Source: JAZDOT01 sp043798355 | GTDB lineage: Bacteria; Patescibacteriota; Gracilibacteria; Peribacterales; Peribacteraceae | Direction: 5' to 3' | DNA: 64,000 nt | Assembly: GCA_043798355.1 (NCBI GenBank) | Contig: JAZDOT010000047.1 | Coordinates: 1 to 64,000, forward strand | Shown here: piece by piece, positions 15,635 through 24,482 of the stretch | Position numbering within the stretch: position 1 is the stretch's first letter | Layout of the letters: each line of letters begins with the position of its first letter | The notes under the pieces: model-generated | What the model was told of the DNA's origin: nothing | Databases searched by the model: none | The model's input: the letters and a program-made list of their open reading frames with translations, nothing else | Made by a program: the position numbers and the translations under genes

Positions 15635-18289
15635 TCACTTCGCACTGGCCTTCGCCGCCCTCTTCACCCTGCGCTCTTCTTTCTTGATCTCCAGGACTTC
15701 CTCCTCGCGCAATTCATCCGCCGCAGAGAGCACCGCTTCCTGCCCCTCTTTATCCTCCATCACGACACTCATCGTCGCCACTTTATCTTTGGCATTCAAC
15801 CGCATGACGATCACGCCCTGCGTCGCGCGGCCGCGGGACGGAATATCGGAGAGACGCATGCGGATGGCCTGCCCCTGCTTCGAGAGACAGAACAAGTCCC
15901 CCTCCTCCCCCTGCTTCAGCACACACCCTCCGACCACATCCCCCGTCTTCGCCGTCAGCTGCGCCGCTTTGACACCGGTCCCGCCACGCCCCTGAAACCG
16001 GTACTCCTCGACGGGCGTCATTTTCCCGAGGCCGTTCTCCATGACAACGAGCAGCTTGCTGGTCTTGGGATCCTCGATGACCGCCGCTTCGATGACCTTG
16101 TCCCCGGCCCCCAACCGGATACCCCGGACTCCCGCCGCGGCACGGCCCATGGGACGGACGTCGCCCTCCGGGAAGCGGATGGCCTTCCCCTTCTTCGTGA
16201 GAATGAAGATCTCGTTCTTCCCGTTGGTGGCAACCACCCACTTCAGCTCGTCGCCCGCTGGCACCTTCTGCGCGATGAGGCCGCTCCTGCGGATATTCTC
16301 GAACTCTTTGAAGTCCGTGCGCTTCACCGTCCCCTTCTCCGTGACCATGAAGAGGTTGCTCACGCCTTCCGTCCCCGCCTTGAGGATGGCGGTAATCCGC
16401 TCTTCCGGGAGTAACTGGAGGAAGTTCACGATCGCCTGGCCCTTCGCCGTGCGGCTCCCCTGCGGCATCTCGTAGACGGGCGCGCGGAAGACGCGGCCGG
16501 TATTCGTGAAGAAGAGCACGTCGTCGTGGTTCATGACATGGAGGAGCGACATGATCTCGTCATCCTCCTTCGTCGTCATCCCCTTTACCCCCTTGCCGCC
16601 GCGGTGCTGGGCCCGGAACTGCATGGGGCTGAGGCGCTTCACGTAGCCGGTCTGCGTGAGAGCGACGATCATCGGCGCATTCGGAATGGTGTCCTTGGCG
16701 GAGAATTCCCCGACCGGATGCTTCACGATAGTCGTGCGGCGTCCGTCTTCGTACGAATTCTTGAGTTCCGCAAGTTCCGTTTTGATGACGGCATCCATTT
16801 TCTTCTGGCTCTTCAGGAGATCCTCGCACTCCGCAATGAACTTCTTCTTCTCTTTGAGCTCGTCCTCGATCTTCTTCTGCTCCAATCCCGCCAGCGTCTG
16901 GAGCCGCATCTGGAGAATGGCGTCCGCCTGAAGATCCGAAAGCTTGAACTTCTTCATGAGGTTCACCTTCGCGATCTCCTTGGTTTCGCTCTTCTTGATG
17001 GTCTCGATGACTTTGTCGATGTTATCGAGCGCGATTGTGAGCCCTTCGAGAATGTGCGCCCGCTCCCTGGCCCGGTCGCGGTCGAACGTGATGCGGCGCT
17101 TGACCACTTCCCGCCGGTGCGCGATGAAGATGGAGAGCGCCTCCTGCAGATTGAGGAGACGCGGCTGCAGCCCGCCGTCGAGCGCGATCATGTTGTATCC
17201 GAAACTCGACTGGAGCTCCGTGTGCTTGAAAAACTGGTTGAGGACTTTCTGCGGATAACTGTCCTTCTTGAGTTCGATGATGATGCGGATCCCCTCGCGA
17301 TCGGATTCGTCGCGGATATCCGAAACACCCTCGATGGTCTTCTCCTGCACGAGCTCCGCCATCCTCTCGATCAGCGTGGACTTGTTCACCTGATAGGGAA
17401 TCTCGGAAATGCGGATCTGATAGCGGCCTTTCACCTCCTCGATCTCCGCTTTGGCGCGGACGATCACGGAACCGCGACCCGTGAGGTACGCCTGCTTGAT
17501 CGCCTCCTGATTGTAGACGATGCCGCCGGTCGGGAAGTCCGGACCCTGCACGAACTGGAGCAGATCTTCCACTGTCGCATCGGGATGATCGATGAGGTGC
17601 GCCGTCGCGTCGACGACTTCCCCTAAATTATGCGGAGGAATGTTCGTCGCCATGCCGACGGCGATACCGACAGAACCGTTGATGAGGAGATTGGGGAACT
17701 TCGACGGCAGAACGACCGGCTCGCGGCGCGTGCCGTCGTAGTTGGCAATGAATTGCACGGTGTCCTTCTCCAGATCCTGCAACATCTCCTGCGTCATCCT
17801 GGACATCTTCGCTTCCGTATAACGCATGGCGGCCGGCGGGTCCCCGTCGATGGAACCGAAGTTTCCCTGCCCGATCACCAAAAGATGGCGCATGGAGAAG
17901 TCCTGCGCCAGACGGGCCAATGACGGATAGACGATGACCTCGCCATGCGGGTGGTAGTTACCGGAGACGTCGCCGCAGATCTTCGCGCACTTGCGAAATC
18001 TCCCGCCCGGACTGAGCCCCAGGTCACGCAGCGTCACGAGAATCCTGCGGTGGACGGGTTTGAGTCCGTCCCGCGCGTCCGGCAGCGCCCGCGCGACGAT
18101 GACGCTCATGGCGTAATCGAGGTAGCTGGTCTCCATCTCCAGAACGATGGGCCGCGGGTGAATGGTGCCGATGGATGCGAGAGTCTCCGCGCTCACAGCA
18201 GCTGCGGTCGGCTCCTCCTTCTTCTTCTGATCATCCCCGAGGGGGAGAGCGTCCTGTTGGCCGGGAGTGGGCTTGTCCTTTTTAGCCAT
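15635..18289 (-). CDS. gyrA: DNA gyrase subunit A
   Basis: Breaks and rejoins DNA in type II topoisomerase. It has 884 residues. The catalytic tyrosine is Y157 in AAMRYTEAKMS; the C-terminal GyrA box appears as QHRGGKG, which makes it GyrA rather than ParC, followed by beta-pinwheel blades. The quinolone-resistance region reads HPHGEVIVYPSLARLAQ: the equivalents of E. coli Ser83 and Asp87 are V118 and P122, and Asp82 is E117. The N-terminal 40 residues are a charged extension. No gyrB is nearby. Confidence 0.96.
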   Translation of the reverse strand: MAKKDKPTPGQQDALPLGDDQKKKEEPTAAAVSAETLASIGTIHPRPIVLEMETSYLDYAMSVIVARALPDARDGLKPVHRRILVTLRDLGLSPGGRFRKCAKICGDVSGNYHPHGEVIVYPSLARLAQDFSMRHLLVIGQGNFGSIDGDPPAAMRYTEAKMSRMTQEMLQDLEKDTVQFIANYDGTRREPVVLPSKFPNLLINGSVGIAVGMATNIPPHNLGEVVDATAHLIDHPDATVEDLLQFVQGPDFPTGGIVYNQEAIKQAYLTGRGSVIVRAKAEIEEVKGRYQIRISEIPYQVNKSTLIERMAELVQEKTIEGVSDIRDESDREGIRIIIELKKDSYPQKVLNQFFKHTELQSSFGYNMIALDGGLQPRLLNLQEALSIFIAHRREVVKRRITFDRDRARERAHILEGLTIALDNIDKVIETIKKSETKEIAKVNLMKKFKLSDLQADAILQMRLQTLAGLEQKKIEDELKEKKKFIAECEDLLKSQKKMDAVIKTELAELKNSYEDGRRTTIVKHPVGEFSAKDTIPNAPMIVALTQTGYVKRLSPMQFRAQHRGGKGVKGMTTKEDDEIMSLLHVMNHDDVLFFTNTGRVFRAPVYEMPQGSRTAKGQAIVNFLQLLPEERITAILKAGTEGVSNLFMVTEKGTVKRTDFKEFENIRRSGLIAQKVPAGDELKWVVATNGKNEIFILTKKGKAIRFPEGDVRPMGRAAAGVRGIRLGAGDKVIEAAVIEDPKTSKLLVVMENGLGKMTPVEEYRFQGRGGTGVKAAQLTAKTGDVVGGCVLKQGEEGDLFCLSKQGQAIRMRLSDIPSRGRATQGVIVMRLNAKDKVATMSVVMEDKEGQEAVLSAADELREEEVLEIKKEERRVKRAAKASAK

Positions 18290-18354
18290 ATGCTAAGAAT
18301 TGAGCAAAATGAATGAATGGCGACTGAGCACTTTCTCGGCCATCAAAAGACCAC

Positions 18355-18406
18355 TTTCCGCTGCCCTTCGCCCCCTCAGAAGGGGGAGAAGATGGATGAG
18401 GGGGAG
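18355..18406 (-). repeat. REP-like palindromic element, family 1
   Basis: Reverse-orientation member of the family at 35449, 39237 and 52741. Shared pattern: CCCCTCAYCCATC, a C-rich arm, a short loop, a G-rich arm, then GGGCAGCGGAAA. Confidence 0.75.
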
Positions 18407-18525
18407 GAGAGGATGGGCAAACATAGTTCGCGCTCGGGTTAAAAGATGTCCGGAAGATCATAGCGAATTTTACGGAAGAGAAAAGGGATTTGAAGGGAGA
18501 TGATTTTGGCCGGAAGAACATTCCT

Positions 18526-18553
18526 GTTTTTAGTTTTTAGTTTTTTGTTCTAG
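18526..18553. repeat. Heptanucleotide array (GTTTTTA)n
   Basis: Units GTTTTTA, GTTTTTA, GTTTTTT, GTTCTAG. Confidence 0.7.
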
Positions 18554-18575
18554 GCCTACAAACGAAGCCACACTC

Positions 18576-18617
18576 AAAACAAAGAACGAAAAACGAAAAA
18601 CTATCAACGAAAAACGT
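18576..18617. repeat. Heptanucleotide array (AAAACGA)n
   Basis: Six units: AAAACAA, AGAACGA, AAAACGA, AAAACTA, TCAACGA, AAAACGT. Confidence 0.8.
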
Positions 18618-18671
18618 ACGGTTTACGTGCCTGCCGTCGTATTCCACCACGCCATCTGCTATGGTTCCCCC

Positions 18672-19349
18672 ATGCTTTCAATAGTATCAACTCCCATAGG
18701 GAACCTCGGCGATATCACGCTGCGGGCAATCGAGACGCTGAAGAAGTGTGAAGGGATCATCTGCGAGGACACGCGGGTCACGGGCCAACTCTTGAAGCTC
18801 CTCAACATAGAGAAGAAGGAGCTCATCAGTTTCCACGGACACAGCGCGAAGGAGAAGGCCAATGCGATCCTCCGGAGACTGAAAGAAGGTAAACACTTCG
18901 CCCTGGTCTCGGATGCCGGAACGCCGGGCATTTCGGACCCGGGATACGCGGTCGTTTCGCAGGCGAGAGAGGCAGGTATCGCGCTGGAAGTTGTCCCCGG
19001 TCCGTCGGCTTTCCTCGCAGCACTGAGCGCAAGCGGGCTCCCCATCAATCAATTCCTGTACCTTGGGTTCCTGCCCATCAAGAAAGGCCGAAAGACATTG
19101 CTGCAATCATTGAAGAATGAGGAGAGAACGATCGTCTTCTACGAGTCGGTCCATCGCATCGAGCGGACGCTCACCGAACTCTCAGATGCCCTGAAAGAAC
19201 AACCGAACCGCACCGTCGTGATTGCGCGGGAACTCACAAAAATGCATGAGGAAATCATTTCGACAAAGGCGTGTGAGCTTCCGGAGTGCTCGAAGAAGAT
19301 TGTGAAGAAGGGGGAGTTTGTCGTCGTGATAGGACCAATCTTTCTGTGA
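18672..19349 (+). CDS. rsmI: 16S rRNA (cytidine-2'-O)-methyltransferase RsmI
   Basis: Methylates the ribose of C1402 in 16S rRNA using SAM. It has 225 residues, starting at MLSIVSTPIGNLGDITLRA. Tetrapyrrole-methylase fold motifs are all present: STPIGNLGDIT, ICEDTR, SDAGTPGISDPG and VVPGPSAFLAAL, then FYESVHRIERTL. It is slightly shorter than E. coli RsmI (286), lacking the C-terminal extension. It stands as a single gene. Confidence 0.95.
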   Translation: MLSIVSTPIGNLGDITLRAIETLKKCEGIICEDTRVTGQLLKLLNIEKKELISFHGHSAKEKANAILRRLKEGKHFALVSDAGTPGISDPGYAVVSQAREAGIALEVVPGPSAFLAALSASGLPINQFLYLGFLPIKKGRKTLLQSLKNEERTIVFYESVHRIERTLTELSDALKEQPNRTVVIARELTKMHEEIISTKACELPECSKKIVKKGEFVVVIGPIFL

Positions 19350-19477
19350 AAAAACTGTTCTCACCGGACTCAAAAATTTCCCCCGATTGTTCCACGGATA
19401 GACCCCCCTTGTCCCGCCGTAGTCCCTCACCATCGCAATGGTGACGGGACGAAGGCGGATCCCCTTGATCCCCTCCC

Positions 19478-19500
19478 ACCCTTCGACTGCGCTCAGGGTC
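19478..19500. repeat. Dispersed CCCTTCG-N-CTCAGGG repeat
   Basis: CCCTTCGACTGCGCTCAGGG core. Related copies are at 19818-19840 (inside the next gene), 49989-50020, 58583-58603 and 61065-61092 (inside pnp). Confidence 0.7.
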
Positions 19501-19598
19501 TACGAATGGGAGGGGCGGTCGTTGGCGTGAAGACGTTTGGGACAAGGTACGAGGTCTGAGGCGCTCTCTGTCTTTCTGCCCTTCACGCATGCAATAGC

Positions 19599-19637
19599 CT
19601 CCCCCTCTCCCACGGGGAGAGGGGCGGGGTGAGGGGG
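19599..19637 (-). repeat. REP-like G/C-rich hairpin
   Basis: Arms CCCCTCTCC and GGAGAGGGG around a short loop, followed by GGGGTGAGGGGG. It resembles the other REP-like elements in the window. Confidence 0.65.
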
Positions 19638-19692
19638 TCAATTCGTCTCCCTCCCCTTGTGATCTCCCCCCATCTCTGTTTGTGTAGGAGAT

Positions 19693-20589
19693 ATGAGGAC
19701 GAACGCAAAAAATCACTGGAAACGCACTGTGCTTATCCTCACGATCCTCTTCTGCTGCATTCCCATTCGCATTCAATCTCAATCCGTTGCGGAGCAACCA
19801 ATAACCAATCAACCAATCCTTCGGCTGCGCTCAGGACAGGTAACCAAAAACCTGCAGAAGGCCACTCAAACAACCCTCCAATTCTTCGGCCACCCTTTCC
19901 ATCTCTCCACTGCAGAAGGTCCGCAGCCGATCCCCATCCTCACCTACCACTACATCGCACCCGTCCCGGCAGGGAAATCATTTGGACTCTCCATCCCGCC
20001 GCCGATCTTTGAGAAACAACTGAAAGCTCTTCAGTCACGGGGGTATCGGTCATTCTTCGTCCGAGACATTCCCTCTTTTCTGCATGATCCCGCGACACTG
20101 CCCTCAAAAGCCATCGTCCTCACATTCGACGACGGCTTCCGAGACTTCTTCCTCTATGCTCTTCCGCTCCTGAAGAAATATTCCGTGCGCGCAACGCTCT
20201 ACCTCGTTCCCGGTTTTCTCGATACCCCCGGCTATCTCACCACCGATCAGGTGAGAACTATTCTCAAGAGCCGCCTCGTTGAAGTGGGCGCACACACCAT
20301 GCATCACACGAATCTCACCGAGATCCCTCTTGGGGAAGCAAAAAGGGAAATCACGGAGAGTAAAGAGTGGCTGGAGGACACATTCGGCATCACGGTTTCG
20401 ACCTTCGCCTATCCATTCGGCGCACATTCACCCGCGATCGTCGCAGTGGTGAACAAAGCCGGATTCTCCGCCGCCGTCTCAACCGATCCGGGATGGATGC
20501 AGTCAGAACATGAGCTCTTCTCGCTGAAGCGCATCCGGGCGGGGGCGTTTCTCGGCAGTCGGAAGTGGAGTGTAATTGGAGTGAAGTGA
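19693..20589 (+). CDS. Polysaccharide deacetylase (NodB/CE4 family), exported
   Basis: 298 residues with an N-terminal hydrophobic signal or anchor (RTVLILTILFCCIPIRIQS). The NodB domain spans about 105-290: LTFDDGF (catalytic Asp and metal Asp), GAHTMHHTNL (metal His pair) and FAYPFGAHS. It likely deacetylates peptidoglycan or another N-acetylated envelope polymer. The segment between signal and catalytic domain (about 35-50) is encoded by a heptamer array (AACCAAT-type, 19795-19815) and a dispersed repeat (19818-19840) read in frame, so that linker is repeat-derived. Confidence 0.9.
   Translation: MRTNAKNHWKRTVLILTILFCCIPIRIQSQSVAEQPITNQPILRLRSGQVTKNLQKATQTTLQFFGHPFHLSTAEGPQPIPILTYHYIAPVPAGKSFGLSIPPPIFEKQLKALQSRGYRSFFVRDIPSFLHDPATLPSKAIVLTFDDGFRDFFLYALPLLKKYSVRATLYLVPGFLDTPGYLTTDQVRTILKSRLVEVGAHTMHHTNLTEIPLGEAKREITESKEWLEDTFGITVSTFAYPFGAHSPAIVAVVNKAGFSAAVSTDPGWMQSEHELFSLKRIRAGAFLGSRKWSVIGVK
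19795..19815. repeat. Heptanucleotide array inside the deacetylase gene
   Basis: Three units CAACCAA, TAACCAA, TCAACCA. Just upstream, 19760-19785 shows a period of 6 (ATTCCC, ATTCGC, ATTCAA). Confidence 0.65.
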
Positions 20590-20817
20590 TGAAGATAGAG
20601 CGCACAGGAGAACGTGCGAAACTTTCAAGAATCAAAAGCCAAGGTTCAAACAAATATCAAAAATGGAAATGTCACTGACTACCGGCAGAGCCGGTAGCAT
20701 GGGAAAAGCCCCTAGAAGGGGCTGACCACACTCCTGGATCTGAATCATTTCTTCTCTGCACTGATCCACACGCATCTTCGCCATCATCCATGGTCTTTCG
20801 CTCTGCATTTCCCTCTT

Positions 20818-20892
20818 CCCCAACCCTTCCCCCGGCGGGGGAAGGGAGCTTCAAGACATTCCCCCTCCCCCCCCGGGGGAGGGGGAAGGGGG
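20818..20892. repeat. MITE-like G/C-rich palindromic element, family 3
   Basis: Two hairpins: CCCTTCCCCC/GGGGGAAGGG, and C-rich/G-rich arms at about 20862-20890. It resembles the inner insert of the element at 37571-37775. Confidence 0.65.
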
Positions 20893-21081
20893 AGAGGGAA
20901 AAACAGAAACACACAAAAAAACCGGAAACGCCGGAACGGGAGAACCTGCGGATGTCTCACCGGCAGAGCCGGTGGATTACCAATTCCTTTTTAAAATTTT
21001 GGTTTTGATCCTTGTTTGAACCCTGATCCTTGAATCTTGAACCTTCACCCATCGGTGTCCGCCGATGGCACGCGCTATCAT

Positions 21082-21116
21082 TTTGCATTTCGCATTTTCA
21101 ATTTTCAATTATCAAT
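21082..21116. repeat. Heptanucleotide array (TTTCAAT)n
   Basis: Units TTTGCAT, TTCGCAT, TTTCAAT, TTTCAAT, TATCAAT. Confidence 0.85.
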
Positions 21117-21124
21117 TCCCTTCG

Positions 21125-21148
21125 CCCTAACCCTAACCCTAACCCTAA
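21125..21148. repeat. Hexanucleotide array (CCCTAA)4
   Basis: Four perfect CCCTAA units, 12 bases beyond the stop of the M23 peptidase gene. The unit equals that of vertebrate telomeres, but this is an internal bacterial array. Confidence 0.9.
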
Positions 21149-21160
21149 TCCTTCGCCCTA

Positions 21161-22387
21161 CTACGGCAGCTCCCCCCGCGGATTCACATTCACTCCTCCT
21201 TTCACAACCTCGAAATGGAGATGCGCCCCCGTCGTCGTCGGACCCGCGCCGTGCGTACCGGGGGTCCCGCCGCTCAAGCCAATCACTTCCCCTGCACGGA
21301 TATCCTGTCCGGCGCTCACGGAAATGACGGAGAGGTGACCGTAGAGCGTGGCATAGCCGCCGCGGTGCCCGACGAGGACGTAGGAGTAGCCGCTTCCCCC
21401 GCCGTCGCGCGCGAGGAAGACGACGCCGTCGGCGGCGCTCACGACGGGACTCCCCTGACCGATGACGATGTCCATGCCGCAGTGCGGGATGCCGAAGAAT
21501 TTCTGGTACGCGCTGTCCATGAATCCCGCCGAAATCGGTCCGTATGCAGGCCAGATGAATGATTGGTCGAACGGCATGATGCCGTCCGCATACTGTCCCG
21601 GCCGCGCATCCCTGAGCCCTTTTTCGATGAGGGTGCGCTCGGCCCGAGCGCGCAGCCGTGCATCGATCCGCGCGAGCTCTCCCTGTAACCGCAAGACCTG
21701 CCGGTGCACCTCCTCGAACACCTGCTTGATGCGTGCGGTATCGGGCGTGCCGGTGTAGGAGCCCCCCTGCACGCGGTCCACCGTCTTGTCCTTGGCCACA
21801 TACTCCTTCTGGAGCAGAGCGTACTCCCCCGCCGAAGCGCGCAACACGGCATCGTGGGCGCCGACGGAATTGATGAGCGAGAGAAGCTCGCCATGCGCTC
21901 GCAGATTCGTTCTGAGTAACGCATCGGACCCAAGGAAAGCGTTCAGAGGAGACGAGAGGAGGAAGGACAGGAGATCCGTACCCGAGACATCCTCTCCGAC
22001 ATCCATTGTCTGGACTGCGATACGCCGGAGCAGGTCAACAAGGGTCATCTGCTGTCCCAAAGCAAGATCGGGGAATGACGGATCCGTCGTGACCACCCCA
22101 TGCTCCGATTGCAATGCTTCGAGCTCGCTCTTCGCTGAAGCGATCTTCAGACGTACTTCGCGCTTCTCCTTGGCGATGGCGGCCAGCGCATTCTGCGCCT
22201 CCGTGATTTCTTTCGCTTGCACGGTCCGCGGGCGCGACTGGTATGTTTTTGCCGCCCGATCGATGGCCTGACGGAGCTCCTGCTCGGTCTCGGAGCGCTT
22301 TGCAGGAACGCTGAGCGCGAGCGTTGCGAGAGGAAGACAGCCAAGGCCGAGAACCATCATGGTGGTCAGGCGTTGCAGGGTATGCAT
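21161..22387 (-). CDS. M23-family murein endopeptidase with N-terminal coiled coil
   Basis: Exported peptidoglycan hydrolase or activator of 408 residues. The signal peptide is about 1-25 (MVLGLGCLPLATLALS). A coiled coil spans about 30-250, as in EnvC/NlpD-type proteins. The LytM domain at about 285-400 has zinc ligands in GIPHCGMDIV and TTTGAHLHFEV (HxH), with GYSYVLVGHRGGYATLYGHLS between them. All metal ligands appear present, so it is probably active. A TATAAT box lies 11 bases before the ATG, with GGAG between them. Confidence 0.92.
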   Translation of the reverse strand: MHTLQRLTTMMVLGLGCLPLATLALSVPAKRSETEQELRQAIDRAAKTYQSRPRTVQAKEITEAQNALAAIAKEKREVRLKIASAKSELEALQSEHGVVTTDPSFPDLALGQQMTLVDLLRRIAVQTMDVGEDVSGTDLLSFLLSSPLNAFLGSDALLRTNLRAHGELLSLINSVGAHDAVLRASAGEYALLQKEYVAKDKTVDRVQGGSYTGTPDTARIKQVFEEVHRQVLRLQGELARIDARLRARAERTLIEKGLRDARPGQYADGIMPFDQSFIWPAYGPISAGFMDSAYQKFFGIPHCGMDIVIGQGSPVVSAADGVVFLARDGGGSGYSYVLVGHRGGYATLYGHLSVISVSAGQDIRAGEVIGLSGGTPGTHGAGPTTTGAHLHFEVVKGGVNVNPRGELP

Positions 22388-22501
22388 CTTTACTCCAAAT
22401 TATAGCGGATAATTGTCATATTGAAAATCGACGGATTCAGGAGAATATCGTCAAGCAAGATCGACAGCAATCATGCAACGGACGTGGTACGATCCTCTGC
22501 A

Positions 22502-23083
22502 ATGATCTCACTCCTTCGAGGCACCATTCGGCGAGGCGTTCCCGGATCCGTGGTGGTGGATACCGGAGCTGTGGGGTACAGCGTCACTGTGCCGCTCGGG
22601 AGCTGGGATGAACTCAAAGAGGGGGAAACGCAGGAACTCCTCATCGTGCCTTTCATCCGCGAGGACCGCTTCGATCTCTTCGGGTTCAGAGACGAAGCAA
22701 CGAGGCAGCTCTTCAGCGCCTCGATCAATCTGCAGGGGGTGGGGCCGCGCATGGGCATGGAACTCTGTTCGGTTCCGCGCTCGCTGCTCGCAAAAGCCAT
22801 CGACGAAGAAGATGTAAAAATCCTTACAAAGATCAAAGGCATCGGGAAGAAGACCGCCGAAAAGCTCATCGTGGATCTCCGGTCCCTCAAAGAGAGGCAA
22901 CCCGGTCTCTTCTCTGCAGAGGACGGCCGGGGAACCGGAAAAGCCGCTTTCGACTCCGATGCCGTGGAGGCGCTGCGCACGCTGGGCTACGAATCCTCCG
23001 TGATCATGAAGACTCTGAGGAACCTCCCGCACGATCTCGCGACCACCGAGGAACGCGTCGCCGCCGCCCTCCGTTCCCTCTGA
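22502..23083 (+). CDS. ruvA: Holliday junction branch migration protein RuvA
   Basis: Binds Holliday junctions and loads RuvB. It has 193 residues, starting at MISLLRGTIRRG, the usual family start. The OB fold is N-terminal, the helix-hairpin-helix motifs are LQGVGPRMGMEL and IKGIGKKTAEKLIVDLR, and domain III (DAVEALRTLGYESSVI) is present. ruvB and ruvC are not in the window. A 35-base gap holding a CCTTAR hexamer array separates it from pgi. Confidence 0.95.
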   Translation: MISLLRGTIRRGVPGSVVVDTGAVGYSVTVPLGSWDELKEGETQELLIVPFIREDRFDLFGFRDEATRQLFSASINLQGVGPRMGMELCSVPRSLLAKAIDEEDVKILTKIKGIGKKTAEKLIVDLRSLKERQPGLFSAEDGRGTGKAAFDSDAVEALRTLGYESSVIMKTLRNLPHDLATTEERVAAALRSL

Positions 23084-23087
23084 ATTC

Positions 23088-23117
23088 CCTTAGCCTTAGC
23101 CTTAACCTTAACCTTAC
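23088..23117. repeat. Hexanucleotide array (CCTTAR)5 abutting the pgi start
   Basis: Units CCTTAG, CCTTAG, CCTTAA, CCTTAA, CCTTAC; one base later is the pgi ATG. It occupies the place of a ribosome-binding site. Confidence 0.85.
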
Positions 23118-23118
23118 A

Positions 23119-24402
23119 ATGCTCGACCTCAACATCGCCGCGACACTCGCCAAGGCCATCACCCCCTCGATGGGAATCCCCGATCAGGAACTCTCGGCCC
23201 TGCGCTCGTCCATGCGGCGGTACACGGAGGACTGGCTGAAAGAGCGCCAGCAGGGCAAGCACCAATGGTCAATGAATCCCTACGACAAGGAGGCGCTCAA
23301 AGCGGTGAAGAACGCCGTACAGCGCACCAAGCCCGACAAGCTCAAGACAGTCGTCTGGGTGGGGATCGGCGGTTCCGCCCTCGCTCCGCAGGTCATCCAG
23401 GAGGTGTTCGAATCACCGGAAACGATGGAGTTCATCCTCCTCGACTCCATCGATCCCGCCGCCCTCGAGCTCGCGCTGAAAGTGATCGACTGGAGGAGCT
23501 CCCTCCTCGTCGTCGCCAGCAAATCGGGCTCTACGCTGGAACCCATGAGTACCTTCTTCCTCTGCTTCGATCGTCTGCAGGGGGCGGTACGGGAGAAGGC
23601 AGCCGAACGCACAATCGCGCTCACGGATCCGGACACAGGAGTGCTGCGCAGTTTCTGTGTGGAGAAGGGCATCCCTATGCTTCCCATTCCGCCGGATGTG
23701 GGAGGACGGTACTCCGTCTTCTCCCCCGTCGGGCTCCTGCCGCTCGTGCTCCTCTCCGCAGACGTCGATGCGTTCGTTCGCGGCGCGAAGGAGATGGATA
23801 CCCTCTGCCAGTCCACCAGCATCGATACCAATCCTGCAGCGCTCCTGGCCAGCGTGCAGTTCCTCCTCGACACGAAGCGGGGCTATCTCCTGCGCGTCAT
23901 CATGCCGTACTCAAGCCGCCTCGCCTCCCTCGCCCGGTGGGACCAGCAGCTCATCGCAGAGAGCCTCGGCAAGGCGGAGACCCTCAACCCCTTCCCGATG
24001 GCAGCCATCGGGACGCAGGATCAGCACTCGCTCCTCCAGCAATGGATGGCAGGACCGCGCAAATGCTGGCACCTCTTCATCCGTGAGGAGGAGAAACCGC
24101 GTCTCTCCGTCCCCGAACGTGTCCCGGATGCGTTGCGCGCAGTCGCAGGCAAGACGTTCGGCCAGCTCATCGACGCATGCTACGAAGGCACCAGCCGCGC
24201 CCTCACCCGCGCCAAGCGCCCGCACGGAACGATCACACTCCCCCGCCTCGACGCCCTGCATCTGGGCCAGCTCTTCTTCCTGCTCCTCGCCGAAACCGTC
24301 TTCCTGGGCAAACTCTACCGCATCGATCCCTATGGCCAGCCGGCCGTCGAAATCGGTAAGCAGATCACCAAGGACATCCTCACCCACGGTAAGGGGGAAT
24401 AG
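23119..24402 (+). CDS. pgi: Glucose-6-phosphate isomerase
   Basis: Interconverts glucose 6-phosphate and fructose 6-phosphate. It has 427 residues, the shorter bacterial/archaeal-like size. Motifs are WVGIGGSALAPQ, VASKSGSTLEP (phosphate binding), GGRYSVFSPVGLLP, GTQDQHSLLQ (catalytic Glu/His area) and DPYGQPAVEIGK near the end. It is complete. It lies downstream of ruvA and upstream of trxA on the same strand, with repeat arrays in both gaps. Confidence 0.96.
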   Translation: MLDLNIAATLAKAITPSMGIPDQELSALRSSMRRYTEDWLKERQQGKHQWSMNPYDKEALKAVKNAVQRTKPDKLKTVVWVGIGGSALAPQVIQEVFESPETMEFILLDSIDPAALELALKVIDWRSSLLVVASKSGSTLEPMSTFFLCFDRLQGAVREKAAERTIALTDPDTGVLRSFCVEKGIPMLPIPPDVGGRYSVFSPVGLLPLVLLSADVDAFVRGAKEMDTLCQSTSIDTNPAALLASVQFLLDTKRGYLLRVIMPYSSRLASLARWDQQLIAESLGKAETLNPFPMAAIGTQDQHSLLQQWMAGPRKCWHLFIREEEKPRLSVPERVPDALRAVAGKTFGQLIDACYEGTSRALTRAKRPHGTITLPRLDALHLGQLFFLLLAETVFLGKLYRIDPYGQPAVEIGKQITKDILTHGKGE

Positions 24403-24407
24403 CGAAG

Positions 24408-24428
24408 AATTATCAATTATCAATTATT
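24408..24428. repeat. Heptanucleotide array (AATTATC)n
   Basis: Units AATTATC, AATTATC, AATTATT, just after the pgi stop. The same unit occurs before rplL at 50587. Confidence 0.85.
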
Positions 24429-24482
24429 CATTTCTTCTCTTCACCTCAAGAAAGTCTCCTCCCCTTTGCCCTAGTACTCTAG

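Larger units (their letters stand above)
18290..18671. other. gyrA-rsmI intergenic region with repeats
   Basis: Divergent region without a supported gene. It holds a REP-like hairpin (18355-18406) and two heptamer arrays (18526-18553 and 18576-18617). The rsmI promoter is not obvious except for TATGGT 6 bases before its ATG. Confidence 0.6.
19350..19692. other. rsmI-deacetylase intergenic region
   Basis: No gene seen. It holds a CCCTTCG...CTCAGGG dispersed repeat (19478-19500) and a G/C-rich hairpin (19599-19637). Confidence 0.6.
20590..21160. other. Composite repeat region without genes
   Basis: About 570 bases between convergent genes. It is arranged as mirrored halves: heptamer-like arrays of the form NNNCAAR at 20624-20670 and their complement at 21001-21050, hairpins ACCGGCAGAGCCGGT near 20682 and 20960, and a G/C-rich inverted element at 20818-20892. 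A second array (21082-21116) and CCCTAA repeats (21125-21148) end the region. No supported coding sequence. Confidence 0.7.

Noticed and set aside
21125..21148. Telomere or linear-chromosome end suggested by CCCTAA repeats
   Set aside because: The arrays are short, internal and flanked by normal genes; they fit the general hexamer/heptamer array pattern.
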